Part shown: piece by piece, positions 27,782-36,036 of the stretch
Layout: each line of letters starts with the position of its first letter
Numbering within the stretch: position 1 is the first letter of the stretch
Source of the DNA: Phytohalomonas tamaricis
Lineage (GTDB): Bacteria; Pseudomonadota; Gammaproteobacteria; Pseudomonadales; Halomonadaceae
Reading direction: 5' to 3'
NCBI RefSeq assembly: GCF_003012345.1
Contig: NZ_PVRV01000019.1
Coordinates: 186,001 to 250,000, forward strand
Length of the DNA: 64,000 nucleotides
The notes under the pieces: model-generated
What the model was told of the DNA's origin: nothing
Database searches by the model: none
What the model saw: only the letters and a program-made list of their open reading frames with translations
Made by a program: the position numbers and the translations under genes

Positions 27782-29176
27782 TCATAGCGTGTGTAGCGTG
27801 GTCAACGGCGGCGACTCTAGCCCCTCACGCAGGCATTGTAACGCCCGTTCGAGTGCAGCGCGGTCGTGTGCAGCGCTGATACACAGCCGGATCGCCTGTG
27901 GCGCGGGCTCGCTGCCCACACAGAACGGCTCGCTGCTGGTAACAACGACGCTCTGGCGGCCGAGCTGCTCGATCAGCGACGCGGCACGCCCCCCCGGCGG
28001 CATCGGCAGCCACAAGTGAAACCCGCCGCGACGGCCGCTCCAGGCGAAACCGTCAAGCCAACGCTGGGCCAGATCAAAGCGTGCATTCATCTCCTCGCTC
28101 TGCCACGCCAGCAGCCGGTCGGCGTCACCCGAGACGATCCACTGACAGACCAGACTCGCCATCAGCGTCGGAGGCATCCAGCTCTGAGCGCGGATTGCCG
28201 CTGCCAGCCGTGTGCGCAGCGCCTCGGGCACACGCATCACGCCCGAGCGTAGCCCGCCGCCGAGTATCTTCGAGGTTGAGAACAGGTAGATCGTACGCTC
28301 CGGGGCGAGCCGGTAGAGCGGCGTGCCACGACGCGCCTCGGGCAGATGGAGCACACCGTCTTCAAGCAGCCAGAAATCACGAGCGCGGGCCAGCTCAACC
28401 AGCGCGTGGCGGCGCGCCTCACTGAGCTGAGCGCCGCTTGGATTGTGCTGCTCAGGCATAAGGTAGACCAACCGGAACGGCTGCTGTGCGTGCAGACGCG
28501 CCAGCGCGGCGACGTCGATGCCCTCTTCGTCGAACGGCACTGCCGTCATCTTGAGCCCGAGCTGCTGGGCGGCGCTGATCGCGCCGGGATAGGTCAACGC
28601 CTCGGCAGCGAAGCGCTCGCCCGGTGCCAGCAGCGCCGCCAGGCTCAGGTAGATGCCATGCATCCCCCCTTGATTGATGATCAGCTCATCGGCCTCGACC
28701 GACAGGCCGAGCCGGGTCATCCAGCCAGCCAGTACCTCGCGATGCGGCGCTAGGCCGCATTCGGGCTGGTAATCAATTGCCGCCTTAAGCAGTACGGTAT
28801 CGCTGCGCACAGCATCCATCGCCCGCCCCAGTCCCGCCGCGCGTTCGGGACTGGGCGGCGGCAGTGACAGGCTGAGGTCGATAGTGTCGTCGCTTGCCCT
28901 GTCACTCAACTGCGAAAAGCGCGCCGCGTCTTGCCTGGCACCGCGTACATAAGTGCCGCTGCCGACCCGCGCCTCGAGCAGCCCGCGCCGTTCCGCCTCG
29001 GCGTAGGCACGAGTGACAGTGCCCACCGTTACGCCGAGCGCATCAGCCAGCCGGCGCTGTGGCGGCAGCCGGTCACCTGCGCTCAGTCTACCGCTGCTGA
29101 TCGCAGTGTCGATTGCATCGGCCAGCGCACGGTAGCGCGGCCCCTCGTCACTCAATGTCGGCACCCAAATTGTCAT
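27782..29176 (-). CDS. MocR-family regulator (GntR HTH plus aminotransferase-fold domain)
   Basis: A 464-residue regulator. The N-terminal winged helix (RLSAGDRLPPQRRLADALGV, TVGTVTRAYAEAERRGLLE) is of the GntR type. The C-terminal fold-type I aminotransferase domain holds PLP through the lysine in FSTSKILGGGLRSG. MocR proteins sense PLP or an amino acid and often control a divergent operon. Here the divergent genes are AlaX, LysE and a dehydratase, and TGACAAT repeats lie between them. The likely effector is therefore an amino acid related to alanine, serine or threonine; this is inference. Confidence 0.93.
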   Translation of the reverse strand: MTIWVPTLSDEGPRYRALADAIDTAISSGRLSAGDRLPPQRRLADALGVTVGTVTRAYAEAERRGLLEARVGSGTYVRGARQDAARFSQLSDRASDDTIDLSLSLPPPSPERAAGLGRAMDAVRSDTVLLKAAIDYQPECGLAPHREVLAGWMTRLGLSVEADELIINQGGMHGIYLSLAALLAPGERFAAEALTYPGAISAAQQLGLKMTAVPFDEEGIDVAALARLHAQQPFRLVYLMPEQHNPSGAQLSEARRHALVELARARDFWLLEDGVLHLPEARRGTPLYRLAPERTIYLFSTSKILGGGLRSGVMRVPEALRTRLAAAIRAQSWMPPTLMASLVCQWIVSGDADRLLAWQSEEMNARFDLAQRWLDGFAWSGRRGGFHLWLPMPPGGRAASLIEQLGRQSVVVTSSEPFCVGSEPAPQAIRLCISAAHDRAALERALQCLREGLESPPLTTLHTL

Positions 29177-29185
29177 GGTGACAAT
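29169..29185. promoter_or_regulatory. Inverted repeat ATTGTCA-N3-TGACAAT, candidate MocR operator
   Basis: A perfect 7-3-7 dyad that includes the ATG of the mocR gene, so binding there would block its own expression. A second copy of TGACAAT stands at 29220, in the same orientation as the right arm. MocR regulators usually bind direct repeats. Confidence 0.5.
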
Positions 29186-29192
29186 AAATCCG

Positions 29193-29220
29193 TTGACGCT
29201 TATTTAAACGTCATTATGCT
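29193..29220 (+). promoter_or_regulatory. Probable sigma-70 promoter of alaX operon
   Basis: TTGACG and TATGCT are separated by 16 bp. The TGACAAT copy at 29220-29226 begins at the last base of the -10 box, so a regulator bound there could control the start of transcription. Confidence 0.5.
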
Positions 29221-29226
29221 GACAAT
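29220..29226 (+). promoter_or_regulatory. Second TGACAAT copy
   Basis: This heptamer repeats the right arm of the dyad at 29169-29185, 41 bp away in the same orientation, and overlaps the proposed -10 box by one base. It fits a direct-repeat operator for the MocR protein. Confidence 0.4.
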
Positions 29227-29293
29227 AGCGAAACAATCAATGTGAAAGTCGAAGCAATAACCATAATTGCATCCATACAAAAGGATGATATAC

Positions 29294-30010
29294 ATGACCA
29301 CGCTGGCCTTTCTCGACGATGCCTACCTGCAGCAGCTTGCTACCGTCATCACCGTCGTGGACGGCGCATGGGTCGAGACCGAAGCCACCGTGTTCTACGC
29401 CATGGGCGGCGGCCAGCCTGGCGACAGCGGCAGCTTCACCGGCGCGGCAGGCCGTCAGCATCGCGTCCTCGATACGCGCAAGGGCGAGGCTGGTCGGGTA
29501 TGCCATCAGCTCGAGGACGACCACGGCCTGCGGCCCGGCGATACGGTCATCCAGGCCCTCGACTGGCCGCGCCGCTACGCTCACATGCGCATGCATACTG
29601 CGCTGCATCTACTCTCGGTGGCGGTGCCGTTCGGTGTCACCGGCGGCCAGATTGGCGCCGACAAGGGCCGGCTCGATTTCGACCTGGGCGAGACGAGCCT
29701 CGACAAGGAGCAACTGAGTTCTCAGCTTAATGCCTTGATCGCTGCTAACCACGCGGTCAGTGCCGGGTGGATCGGCGAGGCCGAACTCGACGCCAACCCC
29801 GAACTGGTCAAGACCATGGCAGTCAAACCGCCGCGCGGCGCAGGACGTATCCGCATGGTCACGATCGGCGACATCGACTATCAGCCGTGCGGCGGCACCC
29901 ATGTGGCGCGCACCGCCGAAATCGGCCCAATTCGGGTGCTCAGCATCAAGAATCGCGGCGCGCGCAACCGCCGCATCACGCTGGGCTGGGATGAGGAGAC
30001 AACATCATGA
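29294..30010 (+). CDS. Alanyl-tRNA editing protein (AlaX family)
   Basis: A 238-residue enzyme resembling the editing domain of alanyl-tRNA synthetase. Zinc ligands are present in HMRMHTALHLLSV (two histidines four residues apart) and in CGGTHVAR (Cys and His). The N-terminal GGGQPGDSG is conserved as well. Such proteins hydrolyse Ser-tRNA(Ala), and some also Gly-tRNA(Ala). ATG 29294 is preceded by AAGGA at 8 bp; the frame opens nine codons earlier. The stop overlaps the LysE start by 4 bp. Confidence 0.93.
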   Translation: MTTLAFLDDAYLQQLATVITVVDGAWVETEATVFYAMGGGQPGDSGSFTGAAGRQHRVLDTRKGEAGRVCHQLEDDHGLRPGDTVIQALDWPRRYAHMRMHTALHLLSVAVPFGVTGGQIGADKGRLDFDLGETSLDKEQLSSQLNALIAANHAVSAGWIGEAELDANPELVKTMAVKPPRGAGRIRMVTIGDIDYQPCGGTHVARTAEIGPIRVLSIKNRGARNRRITLGWDEETTS

Positions 30011-30612
30011 CGGAGACGCTCGCCTGGCTGGTTTCACTCGCCCTGTTCGCGGTGCCGATGACCGGCACTCCCGGTCCCAACAATGTCATGCTCACTGCAT
30101 CAGGCGCGCTATACGGCTACCGGCGCACACTGCCGCATATCTTTGGCATCCTGTGCGGCGGCATCGTGCTGTTCACGGCACTGGCGCTCGGGCTGGGACT
30201 TGTCTTTCAACGTTTCCCCATGCTCCAACTTGGCCTCAAACTGGTCGGTTCACTCTATCTGCTCTATCTGGCCTGGAAGATCGCCCGCGCCGCACCGCCC
30301 GACTTTGCAGCCAGGAACGACAGTAAGCCTTTAACCTTTGGCCAGGCGGCGCTGTTTCAGTTCATCAATCCCAAGGTATGGGTAATGGGGATGGCACTGG
30401 TCGCCGGCTTTATGCCCAGTGACGGCAATATCGTGATCAATGCCTTTCTGCTGGCGCTGCTGGTTGAGGTGATCGCTTTCCCATGTATCTCGGTCTGGGC
30501 CGGCTTCGGTATGGCGATTGGACGCACGCTCAGAACACCGCGCGCCTGGCGCATCTTCAATATTACGATGGGCGTCATGACGGCAGGCTGCGTCGTCTTT
30601 ATTCTTCGCTAA
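30007..30612 (+). CDS. LysE/RhtB-family amino-acid exporter
   Basis: A 201-residue inner-membrane carrier with about six helices. Family marks are TPGPNNVMLTASGALYGYRR near the N-terminus, GSLYLLYLAWKI in the middle, and FQFINPKVWVMGMALVAGF. RhtB-type members export homoserine, threonine, serine, lysine or related amino acids. The overlap with the AlaX gene indicates coupled translation, so the exported amino acid is probably the one that threatens mischarging of tRNA. Confidence 0.9.
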   Translation: MTETLAWLVSLALFAVPMTGTPGPNNVMLTASGALYGYRRTLPHIFGILCGGIVLFTALALGLGLVFQRFPMLQLGLKLVGSLYLLYLAWKIARAAPPDFAARNDSKPLTFGQAALFQFINPKVWVMGMALVAGFMPSDGNIVINAFLLALLVEVIAFPCISVWAGFGMAIGRTLRTPRAWRIFNITMGVMTAGCVVFILR

Positions 30613-30734
30613 CGCATTGCCCCTGCGCCAGCGCTGCGTCGTTGCGCCGAACATGACTGCGTGGCATAGATGACGGCAAGGCCTTCAACACTGCCAAACG
30701 AATAGCTACAGCACCAAGCGGAGCATAGAAAACA

Positions 30735-31724
30735 ATGAAACAGCCCTCCCTCATCCCGCCGACTTATGACGACATTGCCGCTGCCGCGCGCCGTCTCGAC
30801 GGCGCCGCCCACCGCACACCGGTGCTGACCTCGCGCCAGGCCGATGCCATCGCCGGTGCGCACCTTTTCTTTAAAGCGGAAAACTTTCAGCGCATCGGTG
30901 CCTTCAAGTTCCGTGGCGCCTTCAATGCCATTGCCCAGCTCGACGCGTCACAGCGCCGCGCCGGCGTGCTTGCCTACTCGTCCGGCAACCATGCCCAGGC
31001 GATCGCTTTGGCCGCCAGCCTTGAGGGCATTCCAGCGACAATAGTGATGCCGGAAGACGCCCCAACCTCCAAGATGGAAGCGACGCGCGGCTACTGCGCC
31101 GAAATCGTCACCTATGACCGCTACCGCGAGGACCGCATGGCGGTCGCGGATAAACTGGCGCACGAGCGCGGCCTGACATTAATCCCACCCTATGATCATC
31201 CCGACGTGATTGCCGGCCAAGGCACAGCGGCCAAGGAGCTGTTCGAGGAGATCGGCGAGCTCGACACGTTATTGGTCTGTCTCGGTGGCGGCGGGCTAAC
31301 CGCCGGCTGTGCGCTGGCCGCCCAAGCACTATCACCGCACTGTCGCGTCATCGCAGTCGAGCCCGAGGCGGGTAATGATGGGCAGCGTTCATTGTCCGAA
31401 GGGCGCATCGTTCATATCGAGGCGCCACGCACTCTGGCTGACGGTGCCGCCACCACTCATCTGGGTGACTACACCTTTCCCATCATTCAGCGCCTGGTCA
31501 GTGAAATCGTCACCGTCAGTGATCAGGCGCTGGTAGAAACGATGCGCTTTTTTGCCAGTCGGATGAAGATCACCGTCGAACCAACCGGATGTCTGGCAGC
31601 AGCGGCAGTGCTGCAGGGAGTAGTACCAGTCAAGGGTCAGCGGGTCGGTATTCTCATCAGCGGTGGCAACGTCGACATGCCGCGCTTCGCCGCACTACTT
31701 GCCGGCAATTCAGTTGAGCTGTGA
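30735..31724 (+). CDS. Serine/threonine dehydratase-family PLP enzyme
   Basis: A 329-residue fold-type II PLP enzyme. The cofactor lysine is in GAFKFRGAFNAI. The phosphate loop is LGGGGLTAG, and SSGNHAQAIALAA is conserved. The family includes threonine dehydratase, serine racemase and threo-3-hydroxyaspartate ammonia-lyase; the short length without a C-terminal regulatory domain fits the latter two. It follows LysE by 122 bp, so it may form one unit with AlaX and LysE. Its substrate cannot be named from sequence alone. Confidence 0.91.
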   Translation: MKQPSLIPPTYDDIAAAARRLDGAAHRTPVLTSRQADAIAGAHLFFKAENFQRIGAFKFRGAFNAIAQLDASQRRAGVLAYSSGNHAQAIALAASLEGIPATIVMPEDAPTSKMEATRGYCAEIVTYDRYREDRMAVADKLAHERGLTLIPPYDHPDVIAGQGTAAKELFEEIGELDTLLVCLGGGGLTAGCALAAQALSPHCRVIAVEPEAGNDGQRSLSEGRIVHIEAPRTLADGAATTHLGDYTFPIIQRLVSEIVTVSDQALVETMRFFASRMKITVEPTGCLAAAAVLQGVVPVKGQRVGILISGGNVDMPRFAALLAGNSVEL

Positions 31725-31783
31725 GCAGGCTAAAAGAGGCCTGCTGGCACGAACAAACAACATTGATACCCAAGAAGTGAGAA

Positions 31784-31820
31784 CACAAAAAAAGCGAGAG
31801 GCCAATGCCTCCCGCTTTCG
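31784..31820. terminator. Two-way terminator hairpin
   Basis: AAAGCG-A-GAGGC and GCCTC-C-CGCTTT pair around a 4-nt loop, with one mismatch. The A-run before the stem gives a T-run on the minus strand. It lies between the dehydratase and the convergent KGG gene. Confidence 0.8.
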
Positions 31821-31931
31821 TATATACATCTTGGCAAACTGACTGCTGCACCGTCCATGGTACTGGGAACATCAACATCCTCAAACCTTGCTGTCAATAT
31901 ATCCCGCTGTAAGCCTACCTAAAATGCTATC

Positions 31932-32276
31932 TTATTTACGACCGCCGCTATGGCTATGCTCGCCACCTTTCTTACCGGCTTCTGACGCCTTTTCACGATC
32001 GTTGGCGAAATTACCGCCACTATTTTCACCACCTTTCTGGCCGGCTTCGGAAGCACGTTCCGGATCATTGGCGAAGTTGCCGCCACTATTCTGGCCGCCT
32101 TTATGGCCAGCTTCGGCAGCACGTTCCGGATCGTTCTTGAAATTACCGCCGCTGTTTTGGCCGCCTTTATGGCCGATGTCCTCGTAGAACTCCTTGCCAT
32201 GAGTTTCGGAAGTGGCTTCACCACCTTTTTTGCCAGCTTCGCTTACAGACATCTTGTCATCACGCTTATCAGCCAT
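31932..32276 (-). CDS. KGG-repeat stress protein
   Basis: A 114-residue, very hydrophilic protein built of KGG motifs. Three near-identical 22-residue units (GGNFANDPERASEAGQKGGENS type) fill residues 43-108 after a different N-terminal section (SVSEAGKKGGEATSE). KGG proteins such as Bacillus GsiB and E. coli YciG are induced by general or osmotic stress and are thought to be disordered, hydrating proteins. The start at 32276 has AGGAGG at 7 bp; the open frame continues 37 codons upstream without a ribosome site. It is a paralogue of the gene at 32449. Confidence 0.85.
   Translation of the reverse strand: MADKRDDKMSVSEAGKKGGEATSETHGKEFYEDIGHKGGQNSGGNFKNDPERAAEAGHKGGQNSGGNFANDPERASEAGQKGGENSGGNFANDREKASEAGKKGGEHSHSGGRK
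31953..32150 (-). repeat. Three 66-bp tandem repeats
   Basis: These encode the three 22-residue KGG units of the first stress protein. The second and third differ from the first at a few codons. Confidence 0.85.
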
Positions 32277-32448
32277 GAGAAAACCTCCTGGTTCTTTAGT
32301 GACAATCCCTATCGGCTTATACCGACTTGAAACTGCCAAAGAGTAAAAAATCCCTTCATCTACTCTTTCAGGCCGTCCAACCTTCAACCATCAATATCAT
32401 GTTATCGGGCGGTCCTAATAAAGTACTCACTTACCACAGCACTGATTA

Positions 32449-32820
32449 TTAGGAGCTGCGGCCACCGTGACTATGTTCGCCACCTTTTTTCCCGGCTTCA
32501 GACGCTTTTTCGCGATCATTAGCGAAATTGCCGCCACTGTTCTGCCCACCTTTATGGCCAGCTTCAGCTGCACGCTCCGGATCATTCTTGAAGTTGCCAC
32601 CGCTGTTCTGACCGCCTTTATGGCCAGCTTCGGCAGCACGTTCGGGATCATTGGCGAAATTACCGCCACTATTCTGGCCACCTTTATGACCAGCTTCAGC
32701 TGCACGTTCTGGATCATTGGCGAAGTTACCGCCGCTATGCTCGCCGCCTTTCTTGCCAGCTTCAGATGCGCGCTGAGGATCTTCCTTGAAGTTTCCGGAT
32801 CCACCACGATGTTCTGCCAT
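32449..32820 (-). CDS. KGG-repeat stress protein, paralogue
   Basis: A 123-residue protein with five 22-residue KGG units (residues 8-117), the first one imperfect. It shares its last unit (GGNFANDREKASEAGKKGGE) almost exactly with the protein at 31932, so the two arose by duplication with a change in repeat number. GGAGG lies 6 bp before ATG 32820; another ATG directly precedes it. A general stress role is inferred from the family. The 172-bp gap between the two genes suggests separate promoters or a short operon. Confidence 0.85.
   Translation of the reverse strand: MAEHRGGSGNFKEDPQRASEAGKKGGEHSGGNFANDPERAAEAGHKGGQNSGGNFANDPERAAEAGHKGGQNSGGNFKNDPERAAEAGHKGGQNSGGNFANDREKASEAGKKGGEHSHGGRSS
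32470..32799 (-). repeat. Five 66-bp tandem repeats
   Basis: These encode the five KGG units; four are close to exact and the first is partial. Such repeats can gain or lose units by recombination. Confidence 0.85.
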
Positions 32821-33343
32821 CATCAACCTCCGGTAAGTCTCTGGAATAAATCTAGTCAAGGCAATAGAGACTATAAATCAAAGCCTTGCAACTAACAGAT
32901 CAAGCGACCTCCTTGGTCGTCATCAATCTTGCCTTATTCAAATTAGTCATGATTTTCGGTGCTGCAAAGGTAGATTTTTTTGCAGCTCGTTATGCTGTGT
33001 AATCTAGGTTAACAATCGCTGTTTTAATTAACGTATGTTGTTTAAATCATCATTTATAATTATTCCTGGTTACTAGCAATTCCGCCTAAATAGCTAAATA
33101 TTTTAAGGATTGGTGTAGCGTAAACGTTTGCTTTGCACTTATGACCTTACGCCATCAGGCGTAAGGAACTTGTCCTCACGCCTGCAGCACAGCAGATAAG
33201 GTGAAATTTCGGTAACGTTGAGAGGTTTGTATACTTGCTCTTGAGTTGAATAGGCGTTGCCTTAGAACGCTATCGAGACTTCAACGCCAAGCGCCATGTC
33301 ATCAACACAGCCGTTCGCAGCGTACAAACAGCAGGAGAAAGAC
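32821..33343. other. 523-bp divergent intergenic region
   Basis: It lies between the KGG gene and the GST gene, which diverge. It is markedly AT-rich from about 33000 to 33120, contains no convincing gene, and carries a perfect hairpin at 33145-33166. Promoters for both genes should be here. Confidence 0.55.
33145..33166. repeat. Perfect 9-bp stem with 4-nt loop
   Basis: CCTTACGCC and GGCGTAAGG flank ATCA. There is no T-run on either side and the nearest gene is nearly 180 bp away, so it could be an operator or an RNA element rather than a terminator. Confidence 0.5.
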
Positions 33344-33952
33344 ATGATTTCCATTTACGGCGATTACCGCTCAGGTAACTGCTACAAGGTTCAGCTTCTA
33401 TTATCTCTGCTGGACATCCATCATCGCTGGTTTGATATCGATCTTTTTGCTGGTGAAACGCGTAGCGACGCCTTCATTGCCCGCAATCCCAACAGCAAGA
33501 TCCCGCTTCTGGAGCTTCATGACGGGCGTATGCTGGCAGAGTCCAACGCCATTCTTAACTACCTGGGTTGCGATAGTGAATTCATACCACAAGGCCCTTT
33601 TGAACATGCTCGCATGCTGCAATGGCAGTTCTTTGAGCAGTACAGCCATGGCCCCAACATCGGCGTTGCGTGCTTCATTGCCAGATATCTCAACCGCCCT
33701 GCCGAGCGGGAGGAAGAATTTCAGCTCAAGCTCGAAGACGGCTACAAAGCACTCGCCGTAATGGAAAAAGTATTGGCCGAGCAGGATTTCCTTGTTGGAG
33801 AACACTACACCTTGGCCGATATTTCGCTCTACGCCTATACCCATATGGCACGAGAATGCAGTTTTGACTTTGATGATTTTCCGCATATTCAAGCGTGGCT
33901 TGGCCGGATCGAATCTCATCCGCGTCATATACCGATGGGGATACCAAACTGA
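33344..33952 (+). CDS. Glutathione S-transferase family protein
   Basis: A 202-residue cytoplasmic protein with a thioredoxin-like N-terminal domain (ISIYGDYRSGNCYKVQLLLS, NPNSKIPLLELHDGRML, ESNAILNYL) and a helical C-terminal domain (DFLVGEHYTLADISLYAYTH). The glutathione-site motif ESNAI is present. AGGAG lies 6 bp before ATG 33344; the frame opens 16 codons upstream. The substrate is unknown; detoxification or redox roles are common. Confidence 0.9.
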   Translation: MISIYGDYRSGNCYKVQLLLSLLDIHHRWFDIDLFAGETRSDAFIARNPNSKIPLLELHDGRMLAESNAILNYLGCDSEFIPQGPFEHARMLQWQFFEQYSHGPNIGVACFIARYLNRPAEREEEFQLKLEDGYKALAVMEKVLAEQDFLVGEHYTLADISLYAYTHMARECSFDFDDFPHIQAWLGRIESHPRHIPMGIPN

Positions 33953-34119
33953 TTGCTCAGAGTAACCATAAATAAAAGTATTAAAAGAAAATCACTTTTT
34001 AATGAATTTTTTGGGCTGAATGCCGATTAGACTCAAGTTAGTTATCAGGTGGTCCAACGCAATGGAGAGAGGGTGCTGCATCATGACCATGATGTCCTGC
34101 ACACCCGGAACCAAGATCA

Positions 34120-35346
34120 ATGACAACGCCACGCTCTCATACCGTGCTTTATGCACGTCAGCCTATCTACGACAGACAGCGCGAGCTGGCCGGTTTCGAA
34201 TTGCTATTTCGTGATCGCAGCGGCCAGAACAGCGTGCCTGCCGTATTTGATGGTGATCTTGCCACCAGTCAGGTGTTGGTCAGTGCCTTTACGGAAACCG
34301 ATATTGAAGAGGTATGCGAAAAAAAGCCTGTTTTCGTCAACTTTACTGCCAACACCTTGAAAGGAGATATTCCCTTTTCACCAGACACTCTGGTGGTTGA
34401 AGTTCTTGAATCGGTAGAGCCCACAGCCGGCGTGGTCGCTTCACTAGTGGCACTGCGCAACGAAGGCTACCGCATTGCACTTGATGATTACGATCTCAAG
34501 GATGCCAGTCATCCATTGTTGCCTTTGGCCGATATCGTCAAGCTCGAATATCCGGCATTTACCCCCGATGAACTGATCCAGGTGGTGACCCGGCTCAAGC
34601 TTTACAACCGTAAATTGCTGGTTCTGGCTGAGAAAATAGAGACCTACGAGGACTTCAAGCACTGTCGAGTGGCCGGTTGCGATCTTTTTCAGGGCTATTT
34701 TCTTGCTCGGCCACAGCCCGTACATGGCCGACAGATTCCGACCAACCGCCTCATCGTGCTACAGCTGATTTCGGTGCTGAATGACCCTTACTGTGGTGCG
34801 CGTGAAACGACCAAAATTGTACGTAACGACCCGTTTTTGAGCGTCCGGCTTCTACAGCTTGCCAACTCGGCATTCTATCGGCGTGAATCGGAGGTCACTT
34901 CGCTGCATGCCGCAGTACTAGTGCTTGGAGCCCGCCGCATTCGCAGCCTTGCCAGTTTGATCGCACTGGCGAAATTCGACGATAAACCCCATGCTCTGCG
35001 AAAACTGGCGCTGACACGCGGCTACTTCTGTCAGGAGCTGGCTGCCAAGCGTCTGCCTGATGGCTATGAGATGGGCTTTCTGGTCGGCATGTTTTCGTGC
35101 CTGGATGCGTTTTTCGACCAGCCCCTTGAAGAAATCCTCAAGACCATGCCGCTGCACATTCATATCCGCAGCGCCCTGCTTTCTTATCAGGGCGACCTGG
35201 GATTGATCTTGCATACTGTTCTGCAGCATGAGCACAACCGATGGGATGATATACGCTGGGAAAAACTCGCGGAACTGGGCTTCGGGCCGGAGCAGATCAT
35301 CGAGTCATTCGAGCGCGGACTTGCCATTGCCAATGATCAGCTTTAA
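34120..35346 (+). CDS. EAL-HDOD signalling protein (YuxH type)
   Basis: A 408-residue cytoplasmic protein. The first about 190 residues are an EAL-like domain: the signature reads GFELLFRDR where active enzymes have EAL or EVL, and key metal residues seem lost, so it probably does not cleave cyclic di-GMP. The rest (from NRLIVLQLISVLN to the end) is an HDOD domain, with VRLLQLANSAFYRRESEVTS and LGARRIRSLASLIALA. YuxH/CdgJ-like proteins control motility and related traits. No strong ribosome site is visible before ATG 34120. Confidence 0.87.
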   Translation: MTTPRSHTVLYARQPIYDRQRELAGFELLFRDRSGQNSVPAVFDGDLATSQVLVSAFTETDIEEVCEKKPVFVNFTANTLKGDIPFSPDTLVVEVLESVEPTAGVVASLVALRNEGYRIALDDYDLKDASHPLLPLADIVKLEYPAFTPDELIQVVTRLKLYNRKLLVLAEKIETYEDFKHCRVAGCDLFQGYFLARPQPVHGRQIPTNRLIVLQLISVLNDPYCGARETTKIVRNDPFLSVRLLQLANSAFYRRESEVTSLHAAVLVLGARRIRSLASLIALAKFDDKPHALRKLALTRGYFCQELAAKRLPDGYEMGFLVGMFSCLDAFFDQPLEEILKTMPLHIHIRSALLSYQGDLGLILHTVLQHEHNRWDDIRWEKLAELGFGPEQIIESFERGLAIANDQL

Positions 35347-35644
35347 TAACTGACATTATGGGCACGGCTATACACGTGTCCTCGTGGTTGGCAGCATTGA
35401 ATGCGTTAACATTGTTCCGTGAGTCCTCGCGCCATCCTGTCGTTCATCATGTAAAGATCCGTCATGCTTTTGCTTCTGTTGCGTCCCTCGCAGCTACCTT
35501 TTCCGATGTCCTGTGCGCCGTAGAGAGAACAGCCGGTGAGCGCTGTTTACTAGCATTCATTACGCCGATTACTTTAGAAAGGCCCGTAGGATGCAAACGA
35601 CAGCGTCCGACACATGCCGGGCGCTGTTTCACTGAGCCAAGTCG

Positions 35645-35989
35645 TCAGCCACAAGCGAACTTCGTGATCGTGCCGCGTTCATCAAGCGTGATATTGAGCC
35701 GTTGCGCGTTGTGGTCCATCGTCTGCATCATGCCCGGGCGCAGCATGCGATACTGCTGGGCCTGGCTTTCATCGACAATGCGCTGCTTGACGCTCTGTGT
35801 CAGGGCTTGGCCTACCAGATTATCGAGCCGGCGTGCGCCACAGCTATCCTGCGCCGCATTGTCACCGTCCTGCTGAACAGCCAACTGCGTTTTATCCCCA
35901 GCACTATCATCGCTGCTATTGCTGCCCCATAGCGAACATCCGCCGAGCAGCCCGGTCACCGCCAGTACCCCTATCAGTGAACGTCTCAT
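35645..35989 (-). CDS. Lipoprotein with peptidase inhibitor I78-like domain
   Basis: A 114-residue lipoprotein: signal MRRSLIGVLAVTGLLGGC with a clear lipobox. The mature domain (CGARRLDNLVGQALTQSV, RMLRPGMMQTMDHNAQRL, NITLDERGTITKFACG) matches the I78 serine-protease inhibitor fold, with its two cysteines and the RPG loop. It may protect periplasm from proteases. The ATG at 35989 is selected because GAGGTGGG lies before it; the frame opens six codons earlier. It converges on the EAL-HDOD gene. Confidence 0.85.
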   Translation of the reverse strand: MRRSLIGVLAVTGLLGGCSLWGSNSSDDSAGDKTQLAVQQDGDNAAQDSCGARRLDNLVGQALTQSVKQRIVDESQAQQYRMLRPGMMQTMDHNAQRLNITLDERGTITKFACG

Positions 35990-36036
35990 TCCCACCTCGT
36001 CATTCACTCAATAATGAAGCGTTCACGATAGCGTAT

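Noticed and set aside
31932-32820. CRISPR-like array
   Set aside because: The regular 66-bp repeats are coding KGG units without unique spacers.
34020-34214. Short frame before the EAL-HDOD gene
   Set aside because: It overlaps the EAL gene in another frame, and its residues show no pattern.
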